Source: GCA-2862585 sp049890295
GTDB lineage: Bacteria; Bacteroidota; Bacteroidia; Flavobacteriales; UBA7312
Assembly: GCA_049890295.1 (NCBI GenBank)
Contig: JBMHBP010000002.1
Location: 170,208 to 234,207 of the forward strand
Length of the DNA: 64,000 nt
Direction of reading: 5' to 3'
Shown: positions 52,106-61,244 of the stretch, piece after piece
Layout of the letters: each line of letters begins with the position of its first letter
How positions within the stretch are numbered: the stretch's first letter is position 1
Translations under genes and position numbers: made by a program
Notes under the pieces: generated by a model
Told to the model about the DNA's origin: nothing
Database searches by the model: none
What the model saw: only the letters and a program-made list of their open reading frames with translations

Positions 52106-53590
52106 ATGATTATCCGGTTTTTAACATTAACACTTATTTTGCTCAAATCGTATCTCATCTATGCACAAGATCCAAATGCTCCATTAATTACACATATCTC
52201 GGTAAATCAAAATCAGCAAGTAGAAATAAATTGGATTAATAGTTCAAATCAAGTACAGGGTTATATCATATATTTTCAGGATTTTTCAGGCTTGTGGATT
52301 CCGTTAGACACAATACAGGGAATAGCTAACACTACTTACACAACTTCAAACGCAAATCCACAAAATAAAATAGAAACCTACAGCGTAGTAGCCTTTGACG
52401 GTTTTGGTAATAACAGTATTAGAAGTGAACAGCATTCTACCATGTTTTTAACTAACTCTTACACTGAATGTGATACAGTAGTTAGAATTGATTGGAATAG
52501 ATATTCAAATATGTTAGGATTATATGCTTATCAGTTAAAAGTTTTTGAAGAAAATAATTTGGGAAATAATGTATTGGTCGATTCAATTCTTATCGATAGA
52601 TCAGATACTACATATCTTTTACGAATTGATTACACCACTAATTATACTATTTTTCTTGAAGCTTTAAGTTCAAGTAGCTTTAAGTCAAATTCAAATGTAA
52701 TTTCATTTGAAACAACAGAAATAGATTTACCAACCTACAGTTATATTAACAGGGTAACTGTAAATGGTAAAAATAGCTTTGAAATTAGTGTAGTCTCCGA
52801 TTCAGAGGATTTGAACCACATAAACATTTATAAATCCTACACACCAACAGGCTTTCAGTTTTTATTAGGTGAAGCAATGCAAGAATCAGATGAATATATT
52901 CTTAATGATGACTTAGTATTAGCAGAAAGAAACTTGTATTACTACAGAGCTAAGCCAGTAGATATATGTGGTAAAGAATATTCATTACCTAAATTTATAA
53001 GTTCGGTTGACACCTCTGTTGTGAGTAATTTAAAACTTGAAGCTTTAACTCTAAACGATGAACAAATAACTGTTAAAACAGGCAGTTATAATTTCTATTT
53101 AGAAGATTCGCAACTACAAATCTGGAAAAGTGTCAACGATGAATTAATTTTTTTACAAGAAGGGTATTCAAACTATCAATATGATTTCTCAATAAGAGAT
53201 GATTATGGTGATGTATGTATTTTGGCCATGTCAATAGAAAAAAATCAGAACAGTTTAGGATTAAAAGATACTGTTTTATCTAATAAAGTTTGTGTATCAA
53301 AAGCCCCTTTAATCTTTGCTCCAAAAGCATTTACTCCAAAAAACGGTGATCCTAAGAATGAAATTTGGAATATCGTTTTTTATAAAGCCGATGCGGTAAA
53401 ATCTTTTAATCTGAGTGTTTATTCTCGATGGGGAAAAGAGGTATTTTCAACTTCTGATTTGGATCAGGGTTGGAATGGTGATATAAATGGAGTTTCTGCC
53501 CCAGATGGCATATACATATATGATCTTCAAATCACCTATTCAGAAGATCAGAAGTTTAGAGATTCAGGAAGTATTCTTTTGATAAGATAA
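52106..53590 (+). CDS. secreted protein with T9SS type B sorting domain
   Basis: 494 residues. A signal peptide (MIIRFLTLTLILLKSYLIYAQ) is followed by fibronectin type III-like beta domains (for example residues 25-110, with VEINWINSSNQVQGYIIYF), then a gliding-motility-associated C-terminal domain of about 90 residues (PKAFTPKNGD ... VYSRWGKEVF ... GWNGDINGVSAPDGIY). It is therefore likely exported by T9SS and attached at or released from the surface. The specific role is unknown. 24 nt after the FabK-like gene, so possibly cotranscribed. Confidence 0.88.
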   Translation: MIIRFLTLTLILLKSYLIYAQDPNAPLITHISVNQNQQVEINWINSSNQVQGYIIYFQDFSGLWIPLDTIQGIANTTYTTSNANPQNKIETYSVVAFDGFGNNSIRSEQHSTMFLTNSYTECDTVVRIDWNRYSNMLGLYAYQLKVFEENNLGNNVLVDSILIDRSDTTYLLRIDYTTNYTIFLEALSSSSFKSNSNVISFETTEIDLPTYSYINRVTVNGKNSFEISVVSDSEDLNHINIYKSYTPTGFQFLLGEAMQESDEYILNDDLVLAERNLYYYRAKPVDICGKEYSLPKFISSVDTSVVSNLKLEALTLNDEQITVKTGSYNFYLEDSQLQIWKSVNDELIFLQEGYSNYQYDFSIRDDYGDVCILAMSIEKNQNSLGLKDTVLSNKVCVSKAPLIFAPKAFTPKNGDPKNEIWNIVFYKADAVKSFNLSVYSRWGKEVFSTSDLDQGWNGDINGVSAPDGIYIYDLQITYSEDQKFRDSGSILLIR

Positions 53591-53627
53591 TAGCAATGAT
53601 AAATATTTATTTTAAGCAAGAATTTAC

Positions 53628-53635
53628 TACTTTTG
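53628..53635 (+). promoter_or_regulatory. -7 box of the guaB promoter
   Basis: TACTTTTG, full TAnnTTTG match, 15 nt before the guaB ATG. Confidence 0.5.
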
Positions 53636-53650
53636 TCATTGATTTGTATT

Positions 53651-55114
53651 ATGGATTATACTCAGAAAATAATTGGTGAAGGTTTGACATATGACGATGT
53701 ACTATTGGTACCTGACTACTCAGAAATATTACCACATCAAACCAATGTCACTTCACGATTCTCAAAAAATATAGAACTCAATATACCAATTGTATCAGCA
53801 GCAATGGATACAGTTACCGAGGCGAAAATGGCAATTGCTATCGCTCAAGATGGTGGAATTGGTGTTCTGCATAAAAACATGTCCATTGAAAATCAAGCTG
53901 CTGAAGTTCGAAAAGTTAAGCGTTCAGAAAGTGGTATGATTCTTGATCCTATAACTTTACCATTAAACTCTTCCGTTGCTAAGGCACTTTCGATCATGAA
54001 AGAACATAAGATTGGTGGTATTCCAGTAGTTCATAAAAACAATGATTTAGTTGGTATTGTTACCAATAGAGACTTACGTTTTGAAAAAAATCATTCTAAA
54101 ATGATTGAGGAAGTCATGACTTCTAAAGACAAGTTAGTCACCACTCAATTAACCGATTTGGAAAATGCAGAAGATATTCTTCAAACAAATAAAATTGAAA
54201 AACTTCCAGTAGTTAACGAAGATGGCATGTTGGTCGGACTCATTACCTACAAAGACATAATGAAAAATAAAACACGGCCTAACTCTTGCAAAGACCGATA
54301 TGGTAGATTGAGAGTAGCTGCTGCAGTTGGTGTAACTTCAGATGTTATTGATCGTGTAAGTTCTCTAGTAGCTGCAGGAGTTGATGCCGTTATTGTTGAT
54401 ACTGCCCATGGTCACAGTAAAGGTGTTATAGATACCGTTAAAAAATTAAAATCTGAATTCGAGATAGATATAATTGCTGGAAACATTGCAACCGCAAAAG
54501 CTGCTTTAGCATTAGCCGATGCAGGTGCTGATGCTGTCAAAGTAGGAATAGGGCCAGGATCAATTTGTACCACCAGAGTTGTAGCAGGTGTTGGTTTACC
54601 ACAACTGTCTGCAATATTATCTGTGGCGGAAGCTTTGAAAGATAAAAATGTACCCATAATTGCAGATGGAGGGATTCGTTATTCTGGCGACATAGTTAAA
54701 GCACTCGTAGCAGGAGCAAGCACTGTAATGTTAGGATCAATTTTCGCTGGTGTTGAGGAGGCACCAGGAGAAACAGTAATCTTTGAAGGTAGAAAATTTA
54801 AAACATACAGAGGAATGGGATCTGTCGAAGCCATGAAGGCAGGTTCTAAAGATCGCTACTTCCAAGCCAATGAGGATAATGCCAAAAAACTAGTTCCTGA
54901 AGGAATAGTAGGACGTGTAGCTTTTAAAGGTAATTTAGATGAAGTATTGCATCAAATGATAGGTGGACTAAAAGCTGGAATGGGGTACTGTGGTGCAGAA
55001 AATATTCAAAAATTATCTGAAGCCAATTTCATAAGAATTACTTCAGCTGGCGTTATAGAAAGTCACCCTCATGATGTAAATATAACAAAAGAAGCCCCTA
55101 ATTACAGTAGATAA
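53651..55114 (+). CDS. guaB: IMP dehydrogenase
   Basis: 487 residues from ATG 53651; a TTG at 53633 in frame would overlap the -7 box and was rejected. It oxidises IMP to XMP in GMP synthesis. Two CBS domains (about 90-205) are inserted in the TIM barrel; the catalytic cysteine is in GPGSICTTR near 302, and the flap motif YRGMGSVEAM follows. It precedes three chaperone genes, an arrangement often seen in Bacteroidota. Confidence 0.97.
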   Translation: MDYTQKIIGEGLTYDDVLLVPDYSEILPHQTNVTSRFSKNIELNIPIVSAAMDTVTEAKMAIAIAQDGGIGVLHKNMSIENQAAEVRKVKRSESGMILDPITLPLNSSVAKALSIMKEHKIGGIPVVHKNNDLVGIVTNRDLRFEKNHSKMIEEVMTSKDKLVTTQLTDLENAEDILQTNKIEKLPVVNEDGMLVGLITYKDIMKNKTRPNSCKDRYGRLRVAAAVGVTSDVIDRVSSLVAAGVDAVIVDTAHGHSKGVIDTVKKLKSEFEIDIIAGNIATAKAALALADAGADAVKVGIGPGSICTTRVVAGVGLPQLSAILSVAEALKDKNVPIIADGGIRYSGDIVKALVAGASTVMLGSIFAGVEEAPGETVIFEGRKFKTYRGMGSVEAMKAGSKDRYFQANEDNAKKLVPEGIVGRVAFKGNLDEVLHQMIGGLKAGMGYCGAENIQKLSEANFIRITSAGVIESHPHDVNITKEAPNYSR

Positions 55115-55140
55115 ATTATAACCATATTAAACTTAGAAAA

Positions 55141-57267
55141 ATGAACAGAATTTTAATTTTACTTTCCTTATTTGCGGTGCACTCGCTCGTAGTATCAGCC
55201 ACTGGAAAAAACATATTACCTATCACCTCAGACGAACCTTCCTCTGACGATATTGTTCTTACCGTCGGACCTGAAGATGTTCCATTAGGTGAATTTGAAG
55301 CTATCTTTATTAAAAATAATAATAAGAAAGTTGTAGATGAACAATACCTTGATGAATATGCAGATTTATTTATAGACTTTAAAAGAAAAGTTCTATACGC
55401 TCAAGAAAATCAAATGGATACATCTGCGACTTTCAAAAAAGAACTTGCAGGCTACAGAAAGCAACTTTCACGTCCCTATCTTACAGATCAATCTGCCGAA
55501 GATGAATTGGTAAAAGAAGCTTATCAAAGAATGCAATACGAAGTTAAAGCAAGTCATATATTATTGACACTTGATCAAGGAGCTTCAGACGAAGATACAT
55601 TAAGAGTGTATAATGAAATAAACTCATTAAGAAGTAGAATCATCAAAGGTGAAAGCTTTTCAGAAGTAGCAAAAGCTAATTCACAAGATCCATCCGCCAA
55701 AACTAATGGAGGTAATTTAGGCTATTTTTCAGCATTCCGCATGGTTTACCCTTTTGAATCTGTAGCTTACAATACACCTATTGGGAGTGTTTCTAAGCCT
55801 TTTAGAACTCAATTTGGATATCATATTTTGAAAGTTAAGGACAAACGCCCTAGTAGGGGTGAAGTCAAAGTAGCACATATAATGATTGAAGAAAGAGATG
55901 ATGCTACTCCAAAAGAAATAAAAGCTAATCAAGAAAAATTAGTACAATTACAAGAATCCTTCTCTAGTGGAAAATCTTTTGAGGAGATGACAAAGTTTTC
56001 AGATGATAAAGGATCAAACAAAAAAAATGGTGAATTACCATGGTTCGGTGCTGGACAAATGGTACCAGAATTTGAAAATGTAGCATTTGCCCTACAAAGT
56101 GTTGGTGAAGTTTCACAGCCAGTACAAACAATGTATGGATGGCACGTTATAAAATTGCTAGACAAAAGAGGTGTCCCATCATTTGAAGATTCTGAGGAAA
56201 CAATTAAGAAAAAAATTAAAAGAGACGCACGTTCAAATAGAGGAATTGAATCTTTAATTGCAAAAATTAAAAAGGAATATAATTTTACCGAAAAAGGTGG
56301 TAAGTCTAATAATCCTTTAAATAGTTCAGACTTCTACATTTTTAGATTAAATCAATTTCAAAATGAATTTGAAGTTGATAATTCTTCCTCAAATATCGAA
56401 CAGTTTTGTAAAATAAATTATAAAAACTGGGATAGAAAAAATTATAAGACTGAAGGTAGAACAATGTTCCTGCTTGATGGTATTAAATACACTCAAGACG
56501 ATTTTGCAGATTATTTGGCTATCAATAAAATTACAGCAGATTCTACAAATACTTGCCCTGAAGTAAGAAAGAAATATGATGAATGGGTTAATAAAACTTG
56601 TTTAGAATATGAAGATTCTAAACTAGAAGAAAAATATCCAGAGTTTAGGGCACTTATGAAAGAATATCATGACGGTATTATGCTGTTCAATCTAATGGAT
56701 AATAAAGTATGGTCTAAGGCTATAAATGATACTATTGGCCTACTAAATTATTATAACCTTACTAAAGAAAATTATCGTTGGGATGAAAGAGCAGATGCCA
56801 AAGTATACACATCTTCAGATGAAGTGACAGCCAGTAAGGTAAGAACTCTAATAAATAATAGATACAATGCTAAAGTATTGACATCAGAAGAACTTGCTTT
56901 CCTGTCTTTTGGAAAAGGCGAGTTTTACATGAGTGATGATAAAATTTTGACACTGATTAATCGTTATCAGCCAAACAGGTTGAAGATTTCAAATAAGTCC
57001 TTTGAAAAAGGAGAAAGTATGTCAATAGATAACCACTGGTACAAAGGACTAACTGAAAATGAGGAAAATTTGGATGGAAGTATATTCTTTTCAGATGTAA
57101 ATAACATAAGAAGCGGCGGACTTAAATCATTTGATGAAGCAAAAGGTGAAGTTATAACAAATTATCAGGACTATCTTGAGGATTCATGGAAGTTAGAATT
57201 AGCTGAAAAATACCCCGCTACAGTAAATAAGAAAGTGCTTTATTCACTTAAAAAAAACGATAACTAA
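55141..57267 (+). CDS. periplasmic peptidyl-prolyl isomerase with two parvulin (PpiC) domains
   Basis: 708 residues with a signal peptide (MNRILILLSLFAVHSLVVSA). A SurA-N-like chaperone segment (about 30-130) precedes two rotamase domains at about 130-230 (VKASHILL, NGGNLGYFSAFRMVYPFE) and 235-340 (VKVAHIMI, NGELPWFGAGQMVPEFE). The long remaining C-terminal part is undefined. It probably guides outer-membrane or secreted proteins. First of three chaperone genes with small gaps. Confidence 0.9.
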   Translation: MNRILILLSLFAVHSLVVSATGKNILPITSDEPSSDDIVLTVGPEDVPLGEFEAIFIKNNNKKVVDEQYLDEYADLFIDFKRKVLYAQENQMDTSATFKKELAGYRKQLSRPYLTDQSAEDELVKEAYQRMQYEVKASHILLTLDQGASDEDTLRVYNEINSLRSRIIKGESFSEVAKANSQDPSAKTNGGNLGYFSAFRMVYPFESVAYNTPIGSVSKPFRTQFGYHILKVKDKRPSRGEVKVAHIMIEERDDATPKEIKANQEKLVQLQESFSSGKSFEEMTKFSDDKGSNKKNGELPWFGAGQMVPEFENVAFALQSVGEVSQPVQTMYGWHVIKLLDKRGVPSFEDSEETIKKKIKRDARSNRGIESLIAKIKKEYNFTEKGGKSNNPLNSSDFYIFRLNQFQNEFEVDNSSSNIEQFCKINYKNWDRKNYKTEGRTMFLLDGIKYTQDDFADYLAINKITADSTNTCPEVRKKYDEWVNKTCLEYEDSKLEEKYPEFRALMKEYHDGIMLFNLMDNKVWSKAINDTIGLLNYYNLTKENYRWDERADAKVYTSSDEVTASKVRTLINNRYNAKVLTSEELAFLSFGKGEFYMSDDKILTLINRYQPNRLKISNKSFEKGESMSIDNHWYKGLTENEENLDGSIFFSDVNNIRSGGLKSFDEAKGEVITNYQDYLEDSWKLELAEKYPATVNKKVLYSLKKNDN

Positions 57268-57280
57268 CAATTACAAAAAT

Positions 57281-58126
57281 ATGGGAAAAGGGATTTTTGG
57301 ATGTTTATTTATTGTTAGTCTTTTTTCTTGTAACTTTTTAGAAAGTAAATCCGATATATTCCTTGCCGAAGTCTACGGCAAGGAATTATATTATGAGGAT
57401 ATTAGGCATTTAGTTACTATTGGACTAAATGAGGAGGATAGTACCAAACTTGTCCAATCCATTTTAGAAAAGTGGGTTAAAGAACAATTACTTCTTCAGA
57501 AAGCAAAACTTAATCTACCCTTAATTCAACAAGAAGTTAGTGCTCAAGTTGAAAGTTATGAAAACTCTCTTCTTATCTACGCTTATCAAAGGGAACTGCT
57601 AAATCAAAAACTAGATTCAGTGGTCAGTGATAAAGAGATTAAAGATTTTTATGATAATAATCAAAGAAATTTTTTGTTAGATAAAGATATTGCAACAGTA
57701 AATTATATAAAACTTAAGAAAGAAGTTCCCTATTTATGGAAAGTTAAATCTTTGTACAAAAAGAACGATGAAGATAGTAGAGTAAGTCTAGAGGATTATT
57801 GTCATCAATTTGCACAAGAATATTACATCGACGACGATTGGCAATATATCAATGATATTTTTTTAAGGTTACCTGAAGATTTAGACCTTGAGTATATAAA
57901 TTTTTATGCAGGAAAGTCATTAGAGTTTGATGATGATCAATTTAACTATTATATTTTCTTAAAAAAATATAAGTCTAAGGGAAATGTATCACCATTAAAT
58001 ATGATAAAGAATAAAATTCGAACAATAGTTTTAAACAAACGAAAACTCGAATTTCTTAAAGATGTAGAAAAAGAATTATATCAAACTGCTCTTTATAATA
58101 ATCACATTCGATATGAAGAAAATTAG
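57281..58126 (+). CDS. SurA-like chaperone lipoprotein without catalytic isomerase domain
   Basis: 281 residues. A lipobox ending at Cys17 (SLFSC) predicts lipid anchoring. Residues of about 28-150 look like the helical SurA/PrsA N-terminal domain (VYGKELYYEDIRHLV ... SDKEIKDFYDNNQRNFL). The expected parvulin motifs (HILL, NGGDLG) of the flanking genes are absent, so it is probably a chaperone without isomerase activity. It lies 13 nt after the previous gene and overlaps the next one by 14 nt. An 11-bp inverted repeat lies in its codons around 57358-57386. Confidence 0.75.
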   Translation: MGKGIFGCLFIVSLFSCNFLESKSDIFLAEVYGKELYYEDIRHLVTIGLNEEDSTKLVQSILEKWVKEQLLLQKAKLNLPLIQQEVSAQVESYENSLLIYAYQRELLNQKLDSVVSDKEIKDFYDNNQRNFLLDKDIATVNYIKLKKEVPYLWKVKSLYKKNDEDSRVSLEDYCHQFAQEYYIDDDWQYINDIFLRLPEDLDLEYINFYAGKSLEFDDDQFNYYIFLKKYKSKGNVSPLNMIKNKIRTIVLNKRKLEFLKDVEKELYQTALYNNHIRYEEN

Positions 58127-59438
58127 TGTTTTAGTAATATTTTTTTTAAGCTTAGTTATAACTAGCTATTCTCAACAAACATTGGAAGGAATAGTAGCTA
58201 TTATTGGCAATAAAGTTGTTTTAAAGTCAGACGTTGAAACTCAAAGTCTTCAATTGGCACAAAACAACAATTCTAGTATTATAGAAATAAAATGTCAGGT
58301 GCTAGAAGAAATCATGTTTCAAAAATTACTTACACATCAAGCTGAAATAGATAGTTTGGTGGTTACTGAAGATGAAATCAACAATGCTATCGATCAGCGT
58401 ATTGATTTTTTCATCAATCAAATAGGATCTGAACAAAAACTAGAATCATATTTTGGTAAAACTATTTTAGAAATAAGGCAAGAATTTCAAACCTTATTTA
58501 AAGAACAAATACTAGCCCAACGCATGGAGAGTAAAATTACAGCTGATGTGAAAGCTACACCTCAAGATGTACTCAAATTTTACAACAACATACCAAAGGA
58601 TAGTTTACCAGAATTTCCAGAAGAAATATATTTATCTCAACTCGTAGTTTTTCCAAAAGTAGATCAGAACGAAAAAGATAGAATTTATAAAAAACTCAAT
58701 GAACTAAAACAACGTATTCAAAATGGAGAAGATTTTCCATTTTTAGCTTCATTATATTCTGATGACCCTGGTTCTGCCAATAATGGAGGTGATTTAGGGT
58801 TTGTAAAAAAGGGTAAACTAGTTCCAAAATTCGAATCAGTAGCTTTTAGACTACAGGAAGGAGAGTTGTCCGAAATAGTACAAACAAAGTTTGGTTTTCA
58901 TTTAATTCAAATGGTCAAAAGAAGGGGAGAACAATTTAATGTAAGGCATATATTAATTAAACCAAAAATTAGTGGATTAGCTATTAAAAATGCAAAGTCT
59001 ACACTAGACAGCCTCTTAACATTAATGGAAAGAGATACTTTAAATTTTGAACAATTAGCCATTAAATATTCGGAGGATGAATCAAAAAATAATGGTGGTA
59101 TTATTGTCAATCCACAAACAGGTTCTTCTGCCTTTGTTCTAGAAAACCTAGATGCATCAATATCTTCTACTATTGATGGATTAGGAATTGGTGAATTTTC
59201 TAATCCAACTGTATTCACTAACTTTGAAGGTAGACAAGCCTGTCGTATTATCCGTGTTGATAATATTATTGAACAGCATAAAGCCAATTTGAAAGATGAC
59301 TATGACAGAATACAAACCGTCACCCTTCAAGAAATGAAAATGGTTGCTTTGGAAGAATGGAAAAAAAATAAAATAAATGATACTTATATAGACATCAAAG
59401 AAGATTTTGATTGTGTATGGAGTGATAATTGGAAATAA
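58113..59438 (+). CDS. SurA-family periplasmic chaperone/peptidyl-prolyl isomerase
   Basis: 441 residues with a signal peptide (MKKISVLVIFFLSLVITSYSQ). A SurA N-terminal chaperone region (about 25-165, VAIIGNKVVLKSDVETQ) is followed by two parvulin domains (about 170-270 with NGGDLGFVKKGKLVPKFE, and 275-375 with VRHILIKP and NNGGIIV). SurA carries outer-membrane proteins to the BAM complex. It overlaps the lipoprotein gene by 14 nt, so translation is coupled. Confidence 0.9.
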   Translation: MKKISVLVIFFLSLVITSYSQQTLEGIVAIIGNKVVLKSDVETQSLQLAQNNNSSIIEIKCQVLEEIMFQKLLTHQAEIDSLVVTEDEINNAIDQRIDFFINQIGSEQKLESYFGKTILEIRQEFQTLFKEQILAQRMESKITADVKATPQDVLKFYNNIPKDSLPEFPEEIYLSQLVVFPKVDQNEKDRIYKKLNELKQRIQNGEDFPFLASLYSDDPGSANNGGDLGFVKKGKLVPKFESVAFRLQEGELSEIVQTKFGFHLIQMVKRRGEQFNVRHILIKPKISGLAIKNAKSTLDSLLTLMERDTLNFEQLAIKYSEDESKNNGGIIVNPQTGSSAFVLENLDASISSTIDGLGIGEFSNPTVFTNFEGRQACRIIRVDNIIEQHKANLKDDYDRIQTVTLQEMKMVALEEWKKNKINDTYIDIKEDFDCVWSDNWK

Positions 59439-59442
59439 AAAG

Positions 59443-60396
59443 ATGTCAGAAGTACAAGAGTTAGATAAATTTAGAGAAGCATTTTCTGAATTTAAAGTGG
59501 AGATTGCAAAAATAATTGTTGGTCAAGATGAAGTTGTTAAAAATGTATTAATATCCATTTTTAGTCAAGGACATTGTTTGCTAGTAGGTGTGCCTGGTTT
59601 AGCAAAAACACTTTTAGTTCAGACAATTGCCCAATCTTTAGGCTTAAATTTCAATAGAATACAGTTTACTCCAGATCTGATGCCATCAGATATTGTTGGT
59701 TCGGAAATATTAGCAGAAAACAGGCAGTTTACCTTCAACAAGGGACCATTATTTGCTAACATAATTTTAGCAGACGAAATAAACCGTACACCTCCCAAAA
59801 CACAAGCAGCTTTGTTAGAAGCTATGCAAGAAAAAGCAGTAACTGCAGCAGGAAATCGCTATGAACTACCAAAACCATTTTTTGTATTAGCTACTCAAAA
59901 CCCTATTGAGCAAGAAGGAACCTATCCATTGCCAGAGGCCCAACTTGATAGATTTATGTTTAATGTTGTACTAGATTATCCAAGTTTTGAAGAGGAATTA
60001 CAAGTCATCAAAAACACTACTTCCGATAAAAAAGTTGAATTGAAAAAAGTCCTTGATGCTCAAGAAATTATAAAATATCAGCAACTTATTCGAAAAATTC
60101 CTGTAGCTGATAATGTAATGGAATATGCTGTTAAGTTAGTTGCTAAAACACGACCTAATTCAGAATATTCTACAGATCAGGTCAATAAGTTTATTGCTTG
60201 GGGTGCAGGACCTAGAGCATCCCAATTTCTTGTGGTAGGAGCTAAATGTCATGCTGCAATCAATGGAAAATATTCTCCAGACATCGAAGATATTAAAGCA
60301 GTAGCAGAACCTATTCTTAGACATCGACTGGTAAAAACATATCAAGCTGATGCTGAAGGTGTTACTATTGAACAAATTATTAAAGACTTGTTGTAA
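59443..60396 (+). CDS. MoxR family AAA+ ATPase
   Basis: 317 residues from ATG 59443; an in-frame start at 59407 would overlap surA. MoxR ATPases act as chaperone-like assembly factors for VWA proteins. Walker A GVPGLAKT is at 49-56, Walker B LADEINR, and the sensor region ATQNPIEQEGTYPLPEAQLDRF is complete. Partner DUF58 and VWA genes usually follow, but def follows here; the only VWA protein seen is far away (20881). Confidence 0.92.
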   Translation: MSEVQELDKFREAFSEFKVEIAKIIVGQDEVVKNVLISIFSQGHCLLVGVPGLAKTLLVQTIAQSLGLNFNRIQFTPDLMPSDIVGSEILAENRQFTFNKGPLFANIILADEINRTPPKTQAALLEAMQEKAVTAAGNRYELPKPFFVLATQNPIEQEGTYPLPEAQLDRFMFNVVLDYPSFEEELQVIKNTTSDKKVELKKVLDAQEIIKYQQLIRKIPVADNVMEYAVKLVAKTRPNSEYSTDQVNKFIAWGAGPRASQFLVVGAKCHAAINGKYSPDIEDIKAVAEPILRHRLVKTYQADAEGVTIEQIIKDLL

Positions 60397-60966
60397 ATGA
60401 TATTACCTATTATGGCGTACGGAACGCCTGTTCTAAAAAAAAGAGCTGAAGAAATATCTGTAGACTATCCAGAATTAGAAAAACTAATAGAGGACATGTT
60501 TGAAACAATGTACGAAGCTAACGGGGTAGGATTAGCGGCTCCACAGATTGGTAAAAGTATTAGACTGTTTATTGTTGACGGCAGTCCATTTGCTGAAGAT
60601 GAAGACGATATGGAGGATTTTTGCCAAGTGTTTATTAATCCTACTATTATTGAAGAAAGTGGTCAAGAATGGGATTTTAATGAAGGGTGTTTGTCTATAC
60701 CAAATGTTAGAGAAGATGTAAGTCGAAAATCTAAAATTCATATTAAATATCAAGACGAAGAATTTAATACCGTTGAAGAAGAGTTCGATGGAACAAAAGC
60801 CAGAATCATTCAACACGAGTACGATCATCTAGAAGGTATATTATTTACAGATTATTTAAGCCCTTTCAAAAAGCGTTTGCTAAAACGTAAGCTTAACGAT
60901 ATCTCCAAAGGGACTACAAATGTTAACTACAGAATGAAATTCCCTTTAAAAAAAGGAAGGAGTTGA
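60397..60966 (+). CDS. def: peptide deformylase
   Basis: 189 residues. It removes the formyl group from nascent proteins made with the initiator modified by Fmt. The three family motifs are intact: GVGLAAPQIG at 43-52, EGCLSIP with the metal Cys at 98, and QHEYDHLEG with His140, Glu141 and His144. It directly follows the moxR stop codon. Confidence 0.97.
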   Translation: MILPIMAYGTPVLKKRAEEISVDYPELEKLIEDMFETMYEANGVGLAAPQIGKSIRLFIVDGSPFAEDEDDMEDFCQVFINPTIIEESGQEWDFNEGCLSIPNVREDVSRKSKIHIKYQDEEFNTVEEEFDGTKARIIQHEYDHLEGILFTDYLSPFKKRLLKRKLNDISKGTTNVNYRMKFPLKKGRS

Positions 60967-60987
60967 GAAATGTTTTGTAAACATAAG

Positions 60988-61005
60988 TTGACAATCGGTT
61001 GTCAA
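60988..61005. repeat. small perfect inverted repeat after def
   Basis: TTGACAA/TTGTCAA with a 4-nt loop, 22 nt after the def stop. No T-run follows directly; it may be an RNA-stabilising stem-loop or part of the termination region. Confidence 0.45.
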
Positions 61006-61010
61006 AAACA

Positions 61011-61051
61011 AAAAAAGACTTCAAATCTATTAGAAAAGAAGTCTTTTTTTT
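61011..61051. terminator. bidirectional intrinsic terminator between def and tRNA-Arg
   Basis: Stem AAAAAAGACTTC/GAAGTCTTTTTT with a 15-nt loop. A and T runs on either side serve def rightward and tRNA-Arg leftward. Confidence 0.8.
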
Positions 61052-61052
61052 G

Positions 61053-61126
61053 TGATCGAGACAGGATTCGAACCTGTGACCGTCTGCTTAGAAGGCAGAT
61101 GCTCTATCCAGCTGAGCTACTCGACC
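61053..61126 (-). tRNA. tRNA-Arg (anticodon TCT)
   Basis: 74 nt on the minus strand. The acceptor GGTCGAG pairs with CTCGATC, discriminator A. The anticodon TCT, reading AGA, is at 61090-61092 (complement) in loop CTTCTAA. D-arm GCTCAGCTGGATAGAGC and T-arm CACAGGTTCGAATCCTGTG are regular. It reads AGA, a codon frequent in this AT-rich genome. Confidence 0.95.
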
Positions 61127-61159
61127 TTTTAAATTAATAACCAGTATAAATTCAATCGG

Positions 61160-61190
61160 CAAATGTATATATTTTGAACGTACGTTCAAA
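61160..61190 (-). promoter_or_regulatory. tRNA-Arg promoter (TTTG-N19-TACATTTG)
   Basis: On the minus strand TTTG (61190-61187) is followed after exactly 19 nt by TACATTTG (61167-61160), a full match to the Bacteroidota housekeeping promoter TTTG-N19-TAnnTTTG. It is the best promoter match I found in the window. Its -33 box lies inside the palindrome at 61172-61191. Confidence 0.75.
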
Positions 61191-61191
61191 A
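61172..61191. promoter_or_regulatory. perfect 20-bp palindrome, candidate operator
   Basis: TTTTGAACGTACGTTCAAAA is its own reverse complement over all 20 bases. It sits between tRNA-Arg and the divergent metalloprotease gene and covers the -33 box of the tRNA promoter. Such sites are often bound by dimeric repressors such as TetR-type proteins; no regulator gene is adjacent. Confidence 0.5.
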
Positions 61192-61244
61192 CATAAATAA
61201 TTATTAATTCTGTATCTTAGCAACAACAAAATTTAACCCATTTT

